From positions 3,124,369-3,188,368 of the forward strand of contig NC_079505.1 in assembly GCF_030052815.1 (NCBI RefSeq): 64,000 nt of DNA, in the 5' to 3' direction. The notes under the pieces were generated by a model. The model did no database searches and was not told the origin of the DNA. It saw only the letters and a program-made list of their open reading frames with translations. The DNA comes from Hevea brasiliensis. Its lineage: Eukaryota > Streptophyta > Magnoliopsida > Malpighiales > Euphorbiaceae. The position numbers were made by a program, and so were the translations under genes. Within the stretch, counting starts at the first letter, position 1, and every line of letters starts with the position of its first letter. Shown here one piece after another: positions 11,284 to 23,459 of this stretch.

Positions 11284-13348
11284 TAGGGGTGTAAATGAAC
11301 CGAGTCGAGCTTTGAATAGTTCAAGCTAGGCTCGTTATATTTTTTTTCAAGCTCGAGCTTCATGCGAGCTTTAATAATCAAGCTCGAGCTCGATTCTATT
11401 TTTTTTCAAATTCGAGCTCGATTCGAGCTTTAATATTCAAACTCGAGCTCAACTCGTTACATATATATTAAACTTGAGCTCGATTCGAGCTCGGCTCATA
11501 TCAAACCCATTTATAATATAAACGAATTAAGCTTAAATTCTGCTCGTTTATAAACTCAAACTCAAATTTGAGCTTGACTCAAATTCGTTAATATTATTAT
11601 ATTAAAATAAAATTTAATTTAAATAAAAGTAAATTAAAAATTAAATTAATTATAATTAAAATATATTTAATCTAAATTAAAATAAATTTAAAAATTAAAA
11701 AAAAATATTAAGGAGCCCATTTGGGCCCCACATGTTGGCTTGCTAGCCAACTGAAAAAATGCATTTAAGTTGGGGTGGGGAAGAGTTGTGGCTTCCTTAT
11801 CCTTTCTATCCGATGTGGGACAAGTCCCACATAGGATTTTTGTTTTTTTATGTTTTTATGTTTTTATAATTTATTAATTTTTATTTTTAAATTTTAACTT
11901 ACTTTTATTTTATATAAACAATTTACTACAATAAAAGCCTAATAGCACAATATAACGTATAATTAAATTTTTATCATATTTATTATTATATTTATAAATT
12001 TTTAAGGTTTAAATTCAATTAAAAATCGTATTTATATTATCACATGCTTAATTTAATTTCTTGACTCTTAACTAAACTCAATAATATTATGATTTAATTA
12101 AAAAGATTACCATATGATACAAATTCAAGATATTATATGATATCAATATATTAATTATAATTATAGATATTATATGATATCAATATATTAATTATAATTA
12201 TAATCAACTCAATTACATGTGTATATATATACACACATAATCTAATCTCATGACACCTAACTAAACTCAATAGTATTATGATTTAATTAAAAAAATTACT
12301 ATGTAATATAAATACAATATATTATATGATATCAATATATTAATGACAATTATAATAAACTCAATTGCACACACACACACATATATATATATAATCTAAT
12401 TTCATGGCTCTTAACTAAACTCAATAGTATTATAATTTAAATTTAACATATTAACAATTTAATTTTTAGGAAATAAGCAGACAATATTAAGTAGGAAAAG
12501 ATTTAAGAGAGGAAAATTTTTAAAGGATGTATAAAGAGAAAGTGCTTGGAGAGAGAGAAGAATGATAATAATGGATAAATAATTTAGTATTAAAATTGAA
12601 TATTAATTTTTTAAAAGTTTAAAGTTTATATGAAGGAAAACTAATAAAAGAGATTGAAAGTGATACTATATATAGAAACAAAGTAATAATAATTGTTAGA
12701 TATATTAATATTAATTTTGAAACTTAATCTTTTAAAAATATAAAATTTTAATAAAGAAGGAAGAGAAGGAGAGATATGTTTCATATTCCAAATCACACTA
12801 ACGCTAAAAGTATGTAATTTTAATTTCTTTAGTAATTTAATATAAATAAAATAGTTCATAATAATTTTTATGTATTTATTATCTAATATTATAAATTTAT
12901 TCTCATATAAAAATGAATTTTTAAAAAAAAGTAAATCTAAAGCATAAATAACTATATAATTATAAATATATTTTATATATTATTTATATCATATTTTTAA
13001 AGAATATATTATTTTAAAATAATTATAAACAAAATAAATATATTTATAATATTATAAAATTATAATTATTGATATAAATATTTTTGTAAACGAGCCTATA
13101 AACAAGCTTAATCACGAACCTGTTCAACGAGCCAAATCACAAGCCTATTCAACGAGCTAACTCACAAACTTATAAACGAGCCGAGCTCGAGTCGATTACT
13201 GCTGAGCTCGAATTCGGCTCATTTATTAAACAAACTTAAAATTCGAGTTCGAGTTCGGCTCGTTTAGAAATCGAGCAGAACTGAGTTAAGCTTTTATTGA
13301 GCCAAACCTCGAGTAGTTCACAAGCGATTTGATTCATTTACACCCCTA
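11284..13348. mobile_element. 2.07-kb non-autonomous hAT element with CGAGCT-rich termini
   Basis: Inverted termini TAGGGGTGTAAATGAA and TAGGGGTGTAAATGAAT (right end reversed), flanked by the 8-bp duplication ATTTTACA at 11276-11283 and 13349-13356. The outer 250-300 bp on each side are rich in GAGCTCGA motifs that pair with each other. The interior is AT-rich and has no transposase frame. ORF 12641-12859 is low-complexity AT sequence and not a gene. Confidence 0.85.
12055..12430. repeat. About 170-bp tandem repeats inside the hAT element
   Basis: Imperfect tandem copies, each starting near CTTAACTAAACTCAATA (12066, 12250 and 12411) and containing ATATGATATCAATATATTAA. A short (CA)n/(TA)n microsatellite lies between copies (12367-12392). 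There are two full units and the start of a third. Confidence 0.75.
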
Positions 13349-13356
13349 ATTTTACA

Positions 13357-15707
13357 AACTCATTAACGTCTTATAGTTCATTAAACAAGAAATTCATATT
13401 ATCATAATGCTACAATTAAAAATTATAAAAATTGTGATAAAACATAATAAAAAATAAATTAAATGGAACCTTTTATAATAATAATAATAATAAATAAATA
13501 AATAAATAAAACTAAATCTTTTAACTTTTTTCTAATTATGAATTATCAAAACAAATAAATAATAAAAGCAATCAAAGATGAATGTTAATTTTAACAAATA
13601 ATTAAGGTAAAATTAAAAAAAATATTTGATTTTAATAAAAAAATTAATACTAACAAAAACAGTTGATGACAAGTACGCCTAAATTTAATTAATTTATTTT
13701 CTTATATAACCGTATTATGATAATTATTTTATGATTTTACTAAAAAATAATTATTTTATTTATTTCGATTTATGAAAAATTACTATTGCATAGTTATTAT
13801 TATTTTTTTTATCTTTATTTTCTTTAGTGTTAAAGGTAGGGTATACAGTTCATAAAAATTGATATTTTAAAAAATTGAATCAATTAATAAGAATTATAAT
13901 TAAAAAAATCGATATTATCAAAATTGAATCAAATTGATCTAAGCTTATTTTATCGTTTTAACAGGATTCTGTTTATTTTTTTTATTATTAACTCAATTGA
14001 AAACTGTATTAAATGGTACCAAATAAAATAATGAAACAAAAATTAATTTTATACATATAATTTTTTATATTTTTAGATATATTATATATTTTTAATATAA
14101 TTATATGTTTATAAAATACATAATATATACAGTACATTAATGAACTATAAAAACTCTAATATTATATTTTATTTCTTGATTTTGATGCATGAGCAATTTA
14201 TGTGCTTCAAATGTAGGAGAAATATTAGGACTTGCCAAAATATCCAAGTAATTTAATATTATTATAATGACTGATTAAATCTAATTGGCTATTGTAATGT
14301 TTTATTAATATTTTTCAACAATTCTAATTATAATATAATTATAATTCTAAATTATAATAAATATATATAATTATAATTCAAAAAATCATAAATAATCAAA
14401 TTCTATTTACAACAACACACGCATATAGCTAAGCATAGAAAATATTAAACTCTAAGTTACTATGTGCCATATTTTTTTATTAACAAATAATTATTTAATA
14501 AATTAATATTTTATTAAAATTCTTTTTTAACAAACTCTAATTAAAATTCTTTATATTGTTAATTATTATAAAAGTTATTTGATTATTCATAATACTTATT
14601 ATTTTATTTTTATTATTTAATATTGATTATTTATAATAATTATTATTATATTTGTCTGCTCAAATTGATTTGTGATTGAAAATTATATTAAAAAATTATT
14701 AATGATAAAATATTCATATGTAAAATTATAATTCTATAACTGTAATTATAGTTATAATTCTAATGTAATTATGATTTTAAATTTTAAAAGTTTAGAATTT
14801 AATACTACACAATGATGATGAAAAAAAAAAAATAAATCATGCATATATTATGAAACTAAATTGTTATAAAATTATAATAATGTTAATATTTTTTTAATTT
14901 CATTTTGATAATTTCTCCACATTGAGATTACATTGTTATCATTGGTATATTTATTTATTTATTATAAATTAATAATTAAATTTAATTACAACAGATATTT
15001 TTTTATAAAAATATAATCTAACTAAATATATAACAAATTTTAATTTAATAAATATTTAATAAATTTTAATATAATTTAATATTGTTATTTATAAATTTAA
15101 TTAAATTAACATTAATATTATCTTAATGAAATTTAATATTTAATATTTATACATAAATTATAAAGAGAATAATTGAAAATGTATAGAGATAAATTTATCA
15201 TCGTTATTATTATAAGATAGAGTTTTTAGGTAAAAATTGCTTTCAATTTTTATTATAATTTAATAATTTAAAATACTGTAATTTAAAAATTTTATAATTA
15301 ATGTACTATTTATTTTTTAATTAAGTGATATTAATCTGATATAATATATTAAAAATTAGTAAAAAATTATATGTAAATAAAATTAAATTTTAAATACTAA
15401 TAAAGAATATAAATAATGTGCGTAGCACGTTAAATAAAAAAATAATAATATTTATAAGTTCAAATTAGCTTATAAGCTTCTATTGCTTATAAGTTAGTTT
15501 TTGTAAATTAAGTCAAATATCTTTCTAAGTTTGTTAATAAATCACTAATAGCACTTAAGTGTAAAAGTGCAAAAAAAAAATGTCATAAGCCTTGAGGAGT
15601 GAAAGTCCAAAATTGTAGGTATTTTTTTCATACTTTTCCCCTTTATTTTCATAGGAGAAAATATATATGCTAATTAAAGGACATAGTTCGTTAAGCAAGG
15701 ATCTGAA
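13357..15707. other. AT-rich gene-free region
   Basis: Very AT-rich, with a (TAA)n/(TAAA)n microsatellite at about 13478-13511. No reading frame or RNA gene is recognisable. Confidence 0.6.
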
Positions 15708-15710
15708 TGT

Positions 15711-16125
15711 TACACCACCCAGCACTCAACTGGGAAAGGTGGTGTTTATGGATTTGGAGTCATAATGTTAGTTAATAACAGTTGCAAAGTCTACAGAACA
15801 TGGGAGATATATTGTGACATTCGGCATCAGATTCTTGATCCTGCCATTGCATCAGCAGCAAAAACTAAAAGGTTTAGAAAATTTTGTAGATTTAGCAATC
15901 ATGTGTGTTGAAGAATTAAGAGCCGGCATGCAGGCCTACAATGAGTGAGGTGGTCAAATAGCTTGAGAACATACTACAGCAGACTTGTCTGCACAAAATG
16001 GTATCTACTTGAGGAAGTCAAGACGGATCAAGCAAAAGGAGTTTCTGCAATCCTTTTACAGATAAGAACCTAGAGTACAACATTGGAAGTTTTCCATATT
16101 GTGAGATAGAGCTTGAATCACAAGA
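15711..16125 (+). pseudogene. 3' end of a decayed LRR receptor kinase (tandem relic)
   Basis: This stretch aligns to the last exon of the intact receptor kinase at 54234-54707. It begins at the segment for [16 protein letters not shown], has a deletion near 15815-15835, and runs to the C-terminal IELQ region (ATAGAGCTTGAATCACAAG against ATAGAACTTCAATAATAAAG). Matching words include ATTCTTGATCCTGCCATT and GTGTGTTGAAGAAT. The frame is broken by indels and by a TAG inside the VVKEIENI segment. It is the tail of an upstream paralogue whose other exons are gone, and it cannot make a kinase. Confidence 0.85.
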
Positions 16126-16639
16126 TTTTATACATTTTCTACTAGTATTAATTTGCTGCCATGTGGTATCGCATGTGAACTTTTAGATATCAGATTTTTC
16201 TTGCCTAAATCTGATTCATCATGAATTTAGAACATAAATATATGAGATTCATATATTTAATATATAGATTTCACCATATATTTTATATATTAGATTCATA
16301 GTGAAACGGGTTTAAGCAAAAATTTTTCTTAGACATCATATTAAATTTAGAAAAATTCTTATATAAATTTAGTCTTTCATAAACTTAATATGTATCATGC
16401 ATAGTAAATTTTACACATTTATATATTAAATCTATAATAGATTAGGTGTAGATAAGTTTGTCAGAGTTTATTAAAAGTTAAAGTCAAACCATTGAAAAGC
16501 CAATGAACAAAAATGTCTCTTTGTAATTTGAGCCTATGATATGATTGGTGTAACATTTGCTGGATAAAAGTGAAAATGATGTGATGTAATGCAAATTGTA
16601 GATATTTTGGCTGCAAAGAGACTGAGTATAGAGCTTAAT

Positions 16640-18040
16640 GGATCCAAAGGATCTTGTACTGTTATATTTGATCAAACCATCATAAGATAAAGAATGCCAA
16701 GATATAATTCAACAAGAAAATAGCTTCCAATCAAGATAGAGAAAAATAAAACAAGAGAAAATGATTTCTTAACAATGATAGAGAGGAAAGCGAAGAAAGA
16801 TTCAAAAGCTGTCACAGTCATCCACCACCTTCTTATCAAATTTTATATAAGAAAATGCTTGGTTCAAGGCCTCTGATTGCAAGACTAAGTAAATAATAAC
16901 TATATGTATATATATATATATATAAACCTGTCTCAGTTGCATGTATGCTGCAGATTTTAATTGACATTCAGGGTATCAAATTTTGACCTCATCTAACAAT
17001 TCAATTCGAATCTATCTGACTCAAAGCCATTCATAACTAATTTTAATAAATAAACGTGAAAATATCTTAGAGAAAACTTGATTATGGAGAATAGTCATTT
17101 TGGTGTTCGCACAGTAAAAATAGAGAGTCTCTCCACATGGTCAAAAAGATATGGCTGCTATTTTGAGCAAGAATCGGCAAACAAGTAATCTTATATAAAT
17201 TTTAATAGTTGTCATTGAACTCTAAAGTTGTAATAAAACTGTTTCTAAACTTAAAAATGTAACATAAAACTCCTTAAATTTTAAAATTTTACATAGTAAA
17301 ATCATTTTGACTCTTAATAATCGGTTTATAAGTAATACGCTAATGTGGACAATTTAAAGTAGCGAAAACGTGGATGATTGTTGCTATACTTTTGAAGGTA
17401 AAGTCTCTCTAATAAGGTGTTATATATCTATTGTTTTATTATCTCATACGATTGAGATTCTTTTTATGGTTTATCTATGAAGAAAAACATAGCTATTTTT
17501 ATCACTTTCTGTAAAGGATGAAAAATTATTCAGGTTATTGTTATTTTGGATTGCATAAACTAATTATTGAGGATTAGAAGGATTTTATTGTACAAAATTT
17601 TCAAGTTTAGGGGTTTTATATTAGATTTGTAAGTTGAAAGACGATTCTGTCACAATCAAATTTAGGGACAATCCTTTAAATTTATTTGGTAATATTTGTG
17701 TTATTTTATGCGACGTGACTTGATTGGAATAAAGAGTGAGGTTTGTGATGGTAATGGAGGGCACAGACCCATCACTATAAATACTATATTTTCTATTTCT
17801 TGCATTAGATTTGTGTGAGATATTCAAAAAATACACTGAATTATTGTAACATTGTCTGTACTTTAGATTCGCATGCATGCTATAATAATTTCTCTAGAAG
17901 CTGGTAGTATTATTAGATCAAAAGTGTACAAGGACTCTATATTAAGCATTGGAAACTAAAAGAAACAAAAGTAGAGATGTCTCCTTGCTGATTATGTGCC
18001 TTCAGATTTTTCTTACGGCAGCAGTTTCAGACCAAATTCT
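16640..18040 (+). pseudogene. Promoter and first exon of a second decayed receptor kinase copy
   Basis: This aligns with 44590-45171, the promoter and exon 1 of the intact kinase. Shared words include ATTTGATCAAACCAT/ATTTGACCAAGCCAT, AATGATTTCTTAA and AAACCTGTCTCAGTTG, then the signal-peptide exon TTGCTGATTATGTGCCTTC (about 17984-18002). The start region has lost about 15 bases relative to the intact gene, and ATG at 17977 reads into a stop within five codons. After exon 1, short similarity (about 18040-18080) jumps to intron 7 of the intact gene (about 47785-47840), so the exons between are deleted. About 700 bp of foreign sequence lies between promoter and exon. Confidence 0.8.
17200..17690. 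mobile_element. MITE-like inverted repeat in the relic promoter
   Basis: AT-rich sequence whose two ends are loosely inverted copies of a TTGTCATTGAACTCTAAAG / TTTAGGGACAATCC type terminus with TAAAATTTTA words. It is absent from the corresponding promoter of the intact gene near 44990-45030. The boundaries are approximate and the family is not assigned. Confidence 0.45.
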
Positions 18041-18080
18041 CGACAGAAGCTATAGAATTAGAATGAGGAAACTGTTTTAC

Positions 18081-18523
18081 AAATACATGAATTAATGAGC
18101 TAGCTCATGGATTGTGAAGTCCTTTCAATGCTTCCTTGGATAAACTGAATCCACAGGAAATTTATGGATTGTGAAGTTTACACCATAAGTGAAATTTTCT
18201 GCTGTATAACACTATGACTTGATTAGATTAGATTACATAAAAAGCTAAGATTGCTTAACAGCTACAGAAATAAACTATCCCAAATGATTCATATCCAAAA
18301 TACCTTTCTTTGAATTCTCAATTCAGTCCTTCTGCATTCAAATATCTTCTGTAAGCTTTAAACTTTACTCTGCATGCTCATCTCCAATGATGCATCAACA
18401 TTATATTCCTTTCAATAGCAGACGACCAATTCTCCATTCTTGGCAGCATTCCTGCTTTCATTCCATAACATGAAGTCCACAATCATAGCCATTTGTCTTT
18501 TGAGGCGGATTACTTTCTAGAAA
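18081..18523. other. Intergenic sequence, no gene seen
   Basis: It follows the kinase relic. No domain, RNA gene or element end is recognised. Confidence 0.4.
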
Positions 18524-18836
18524 GGGGAAATTACCTAGATGGAGTAATGAAAAAAAAAATACCAAAAGGGGTTACCTTAGATTTATTTACCAAAAGGGGG
18601 TGAGAAGTGTTGAGTTGGATGAGAGAGATAGGCTGACTCTAGTATGGGTAGCGACTAAGTGGAATAAAATAATTAAAAAAAATACTGAAATGAAAAAAAA
18701 AATAAAAAATAAAGTTGTCAGCCGGACTCTACTTAGAGTAGCGACCATCTGCCACTCTGACATAAAAATATTCTGTTATGGACTTATTTGTGAAAAGAAA
18801 AAAAAAAAGTGGCGGGGCGTCAGTATGCCAACCCCC

Positions 18837-18844
18837 TATAAATA
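18837..18844 (+). promoter_or_regulatory. TATA-like box inside the foldback element
   Basis: TATAAATA just inside the left arm, followed by a long pyrimidine-rich stretch (TTCCTTTCAATG, TTTCCTTTTCC) of the kind seen in plant 5' leaders. No ORF of note follows. A possible promoter only. Confidence 0.3.
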
Positions 18845-19384
18845 TGTTTTGTCCCTCTTCCTTTCAATGTTCTTTTCCTTTTCCTTTCAGTGTTCTCTCC
18901 TTGTTGAAGATTGAAGGTATTTTTTTTTTTGTAGTTATATTTAGTGATAAATTTAATGTTAAAAAGAATAATATTTGTAGTAGTAAAATATTTTTAAGGT
19001 TTAATAGGGAAATAAAATATTATAGTATAGTTGAAATAGCGTGGTTAAGAATTTGAATGAATAAAAATGAAAAAAATACTATTAGTAAGAATTAAATATT
19101 TTGTTGTAAAATTTAAATTAGAAAAAATTATTAGCTATAAAATATGATATTATGTATAAAGAAGGAAATAAAATATTTGAAAATAGAAAAAATATTATTA
19201 TTAATTTTAATATGTATTGATAAATTTTTTGAGGGGAAAAAAGGTGAAAGTAATATAAAATGAAATTTTTTGTTATAAATAATGAATATATATTAAAAGC
19301 ATAATAAGTGGAAATATATATATATATATATTGGCAGCTAAGTGCTACCATGGGTAGCGCCCAGCTGACGTGACGTGTTAGCTG

Positions 19385-19405
19385 GGTGCTACCTATAGTA
19401 GCACC
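19385..19405. other. Short perfect hairpin in the foldback core
   Basis: Arms GGTGCTAC and GTAGCACC with a 5-base loop. A second palindrome, GCTACC-ATG-GGTAGC, lies about 40 bases to its left. GTAGC-type words also occur in both long arms. Confidence 0.75.
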
Positions 19406-21486
19406 AAGCTGCCATGATTAGCCCCCTCACTGATATCCTGTCACTTTTTTTTTTTTTCCTTTTTACAAATAAGTCCATAATATAATATTCTTGTGTCAGA
19501 ATGGTAGATAGTTGTTACTCTAGGTAGAGTCCGGCTGACAACTTTATTTTTTATTATTTTGTTTTTCATTTCAATTCTTCTATTTTTTTTATGGTTTTGT
19601 TCAACTTAGTCGCTACTCATACAAGAGTCTGCCTGTCTCTCTCCTCCAGCTCAGCACTTCTCACCCCCCCTTTTGGTAAATAAATCTAAGGTAACCCCCT
19701 TTTGGTTCTTTTTTTTTTTTTTGTCACACCTTACCCCTCTGCAAGGCATAACATGATCTTATAGTATACCTAATGAATTACTGAATTTCGCCTACTGATA
19801 ACCCATTAAATATACTACAAGGGATTTTAAAACAATTACATTTCATTTTAGAGTTTATAACAAAAATAAAATAATTATTAATGAGCCTTTAAATTAGGTA
19901 CATACCATGAAATTTATTTAGAATTAATTTAGCATTTTTAAAATTTTACGAAAATTTTGCGTGGTGACGGCTAAAAATGTAATAAAACAGTTCTTCTATA
20001 CTTGTTGAAAAACAATTTATAAAAATATCTCATACCAAATTTGAACTCAATCAACTCATTTCATTCAACCAACACCAAGCAAAGGTATTTATCTCATATA
20101 CAAATCAAAATAAATATTCATTTACAAATTTGGAATTCAAAAGATAACAAAATATTATTACAAATTCATTTGTACAACTGCTCATTGTCTTTTAGATACA
20201 CATGAACTAATTTACATCAAAATGGATTTACAAAAGGTATAAATAATATACCCGAAAATGATCCAAACTAAGCTTCACTACAGCTACTAGCAGCTCACTC
20301 TGCTGCTTTCCCTTTCTCCTTATCTGCGACATCATAAAAAAAAGCTATCGCTGAGTATTTTACCCAATGGTGCACAACTAAATTTTTATAACACGATATA
20401 AGACATATCTTATCAAATCATAACAAAGAATTTGAAATATATTCAAATTGGCCACAATTTATGAAACTAAAATCACAAATTTTAATAATTGTAAATCATC
20501 CATTTCAATCACATTTTATTCAAAACTTTCACAATTTAAGGGTTTTGCTAATAATTCATACAGTTCATAGCATGATACAAATTTTAAATCAATGCCGTAT
20601 TGTACACCATGATAAAACCAATACATCTCAATAACCAAAGGCTAAAGGAAAATACAAAGGCTAGCTAGCATATATGAGTACTCATCCAATATGTCCTCAA
20701 TTGGTAAACCAGAGAGGGAAAAACTCAATCCCACAAGTGGGGGAGATTAAATCCAATACGTCTCACTAGACAAGCTAATAAGGAATACAATCATATTGCC
20801 ATGCTAATTGTGGTTTAAAAATAACTTCAATTAATTTCCATTCAAAGAGTCACATTGCAAATCCCATAAACACATTTCACTATTCACAATCTTCAAAACA
20901 TTGCAAATAATTTCTTAAATGCATAAGGGAATTCATAATTAAACCATACAAATTCATTCAACACATTAAAGTTCTCAAGTGCAAAGGAAATTCATAACTC
21001 ATTGTCGACACCATATTTTGGCCGACCCCCAGAATCAATAAACTTTGAAACTGATCCCCAGCACTAAGTCTCCCTTTGCCAGCCAATTACATTTCCGATC
21101 TCTCCTTGCCATTTAACCACATTTCCGATCTCTCCTCACAAGGAATTGAATCAACGCTAAGTCTTCATATCACCAGTTTCATGGCCGACCTCCCTTTTAA
21201 AAGTTTAGGAATAATCAAGTTAAGGTTCCAATCCGGTTTAATGATGATCCCGATCTTAAATGTTCAAGCCAAATTTCCAATTTTAATCAAGTCCCGTTTA
21301 GCGTTAGTTCCCTGCCGATCTCATGCTCATTATGTTTTTCGACCTCTTACACTTAGATTAATAATCACTCTTAGATATTTCAATATACTCAGACAATCAA
21401 GTGTTTAAATCATTTAGACATTTCCGATCACATTCATTCACTGGACAAAAGAAGACTTCATTTCATATTAAAGTTTGTACAGTCAT

Positions 21487-22062
21487 TCACCGAGGATCAC
21501 CCCACTGATCTACATTTTGCTCGCCTTCTCTCTTACCCTCGGCCTCCTCCTCACTATCCTCACCCTCACCCTCGGGAGCCAGGTCTGCCATCCAGGAGAA
21601 GTCCTCTTCCGGGTAACGCTTCTTGAGTTCGGCCAAGAGATCCTTGTGAGCATTCACATAAGCACCGGCCACTCCTGTCACCATCTCTTCTTCTTTCGCC
21701 TTGAGCTCCTCAGTAAGGTGAGCGATGTGAGCAGCTCCATCGGTCCGAAGTGCTTGAACTTCCTCCAGAACACGGGTTCGCTCGGCCAGAACACGAGACT
21801 GTTCGGCCATCTTGTCTTCATAGAACTTCATCTGCCCCTCAATTTGAGATATGTAATCGAGCGGATGAGAGTTGCGATCGGAGGAAGCCACTTCGACTCT
21901 TCTTCTCGACCTCCTTACCAGTGTAAGCCTTTTCTGACTATGTGCCGATTCACCAAGCACTCTACGCTCGAACTCATGGATCGGGTCGATGTCGTCCAAG
22001 GTTGTCCGAGACACTGTCCCGATCCTCCCGAAGGCGGATGGAAGACCCCAAGACTTTGGCAA
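21487..22062 (-). CDS. Element-encoded coiled-coil, acidic-tail ORF
   Basis: 191 codons. The middle is heptad-rich (ISQIEGQMKFYEDKMAEQSR, then VLEEVQALRTDGAAHIAHLT), predicting a coiled coil at about residues 72-125. A glutamate-rich acidic tail (EGEGEDSEEEAEGKREGEQ) runs to the stop. It lies downstream of the Transposase_28-like ORF on the same strand and is probably the 3' exon of the same transcription unit; the 22063-22579 stretch between would be intron or further exon, with several overlapping frames open. This N-domain plus coiled-coil layout is typical of the plant 'putative gypsy-type transposon' proteins (family knowledge). The start is uncertain, since a splice junction is likelier than the ATG. 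Function unknown. Confidence 0.55.
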   Translation of the reverse strand: MPKSWGLPSAFGRIGTVSRTTLDDIDPIHEFERRVLGESAHSQKRLTLVRRSRRRVEVASSDRNSHPLDYISQIEGQMKFYEDKMAEQSRVLAERTRVLEEVQALRTDGAAHIAHLTEELKAKEEEMVTGVAGAYVNAHKDLLAELKKRYPEEDFSWMADLAPEGEGEDSEEEAEGKREGEQNVDQWGDPR

Positions 22063-22579
22063 AACACGGGTTCTCCCGAATCCCGGTTCTTCTCCAGGGA
22101 AGCGATCAGCACTTGAGCGCCACGAGGAAGGGGCCTCACAGAAGGTTGAGAAGGACCCCCTTCTGCGCTTGGAGCAACTGGAGGAGGTGGAGGCGGCTCT
22201 TCTTGGCGAGGAGGAGATCGGGCAGCTTCTACGATCGGCAGTCCCGAAGGTTGAGGCGGGCCTTCTTGTATTTCCCCGGGCTCATGCCTGGTGTTCGCAT
22301 TTCCTCACCGCTTCATCTCCGTACCTTCCGAGATCTCCTCTTCGCCTCCGATTCTCCTTGGAGGCTTGCCTCTTGCCATACCTGCACAAAGAAGAGGTCA
22401 TGAGATCGCTAAGGTCCAAAGATCGAGATATAGAAAATACCGATGCCGAGGTCGAGAGCGAAGCCCGCGATCTTGGCGGTGACCAGGTATAGTCAATGGT
22501 GCGGCTACCACATCGCATCTAAACAAGAAAACTTCTCTCGGCACTTTGATCTTTCAGCTCCATCACTATTAATCCTTCT

Positions 22580-23296
22580 CTATTCAGGTGATACGCCGGA
22601 GTAAGGCCCCGTGCCGCCAATGCGAGGAAAACCCTCAAAGTCGTTCGGTATTTTGCTCCTCAGGATAAAGAAGCGGTTCTTCCAATTCTTCAGGGAGGAA
22701 GGCAGGTCGGTAAAAAGCCCACAATGGGGTTTCGCCTGGAAGAACCAATACTCGTCGTCTTTTCGGCGAGTCAGCCGATGTAGTTCGGCGAATACCTTAG
22801 CTGTAGGTCTGATCCCTTTGGCTCGGCAAAGGCCCCTGAAAGCTACCAGGATCCGCCAGGAATTCGGGTGAACCTGGGCTATGCACACTTGGTGATATTT
22901 TAGGACTTCCTTGAAGAAGTCATCGAGAGGGAACCGCAGCCCGGCTTTTAATTGTTCCTCGTACACCATGGTCATATCGTCCTCCTCAAAGAAGTGATCG
23001 GCACGAAGATCGCCGTGACACCGGATGAGCTCGTACAAATCAGGCTCGATGTTGTACTCCTGGCTGAACGACTGCAGGTCGGTTTCTTGCAAGATTGATG
23101 GCAGCTCGTCCATAGGAAGATTCTCCCTCCCTGAAGAAGGCACAAGCCTTGATGGCGCGGTCCGCCCCCGAGCTGGAACGGAGACCCTAGGAGGTTCTGA
23201 TCGCACGCTTGGTCCAACCACCTCGACTTCGTCTGATGACCACGAGACGTGAACGGAAAGGGGGCTCTCCGCTCTCTGACCTTCGGCGCCGCTCAT
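22580..23296 (-). CDS. Transposase_28-like ('putative gypsy type') transposon protein
   Basis: 238 codons from ATG at 23296 (MSGAEGQRAESPLSVHVSWS). The frame is open up to 23434, but the TATA box at 23451-23459 would put the transcription start close to that point, so the inner ATG is preferred. After an acidic, Ser/Pro-rich N-terminus the conserved part reads IEPDLYELIRCHGDLRADHF, LRFPLDDFFKEVLKYHQVCI and HPNSWRILVAFRGLCRAKGI, which I recognise as the plant gypsy-type transposon domain (Pfam Transposase_28). Its role is unknown; it is not a DDE transposase or reverse transcriptase. The frame is intact, antisense to the presumed LTR direction, and likely spliced to the ORF at 21487-22062. Confidence 0.7.
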   Translation of the reverse strand: MSGAEGQRAESPLSVHVSWSSDEVEVVGPSVRSEPPRVSVPARGRTAPSRLVPSSGRENLPMDELPSILQETDLQSFSQEYNIEPDLYELIRCHGDLRADHFFEEDDMTMVYEEQLKAGLRFPLDDFFKEVLKYHQVCIAQVHPNSWRILVAFRGLCRAKGIRPTAKVFAELHRLTRRKDDEYWFFQAKPHCGLFTDLPSSLKNWKNRFFILRSKIPNDFEGFPRIGGTGPYSGVSPE

Positions 23297-23450
23297 TTTC
23301 AAGGGAAATAAAGAATTTAAACTAAAAGAAGGATCAAAACCCTTACCGGAGCTTGATCGGAGTCGGAAGAACTTGAGAAAACGAGAGAATTTTGGAGATG
23401 TTCGCGAGAGACTGAAGATGGCATAAGAGAGCAACTGGCTAACCCCACCC

Positions 23451-23459
23451 CTATTTATA
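23451..23459 (-). promoter_or_regulatory. TATA box of the antisense element gene
   Basis: The minus strand reads TATAAATAG, about 155 bases upstream of the preferred ATG at 23296, in a GC-richer context. It fits a normal plant pol II core promoter driving the minus-strand ORF. Confidence 0.6.

Noticed and set aside
18600..19056. Short ORFs in the foldback left arm and core
   Set aside because: Lys/Phe-rich low complexity. The same arm on the right has no matching frame, and no domain is seen.
21475..22518. Plus-strand ORFs opposite the element genes (213, 153 and 167 codons)
   Set aside because: They are shadows of the minus-strand coding frames and have no family resemblance, whereas the minus frames do.
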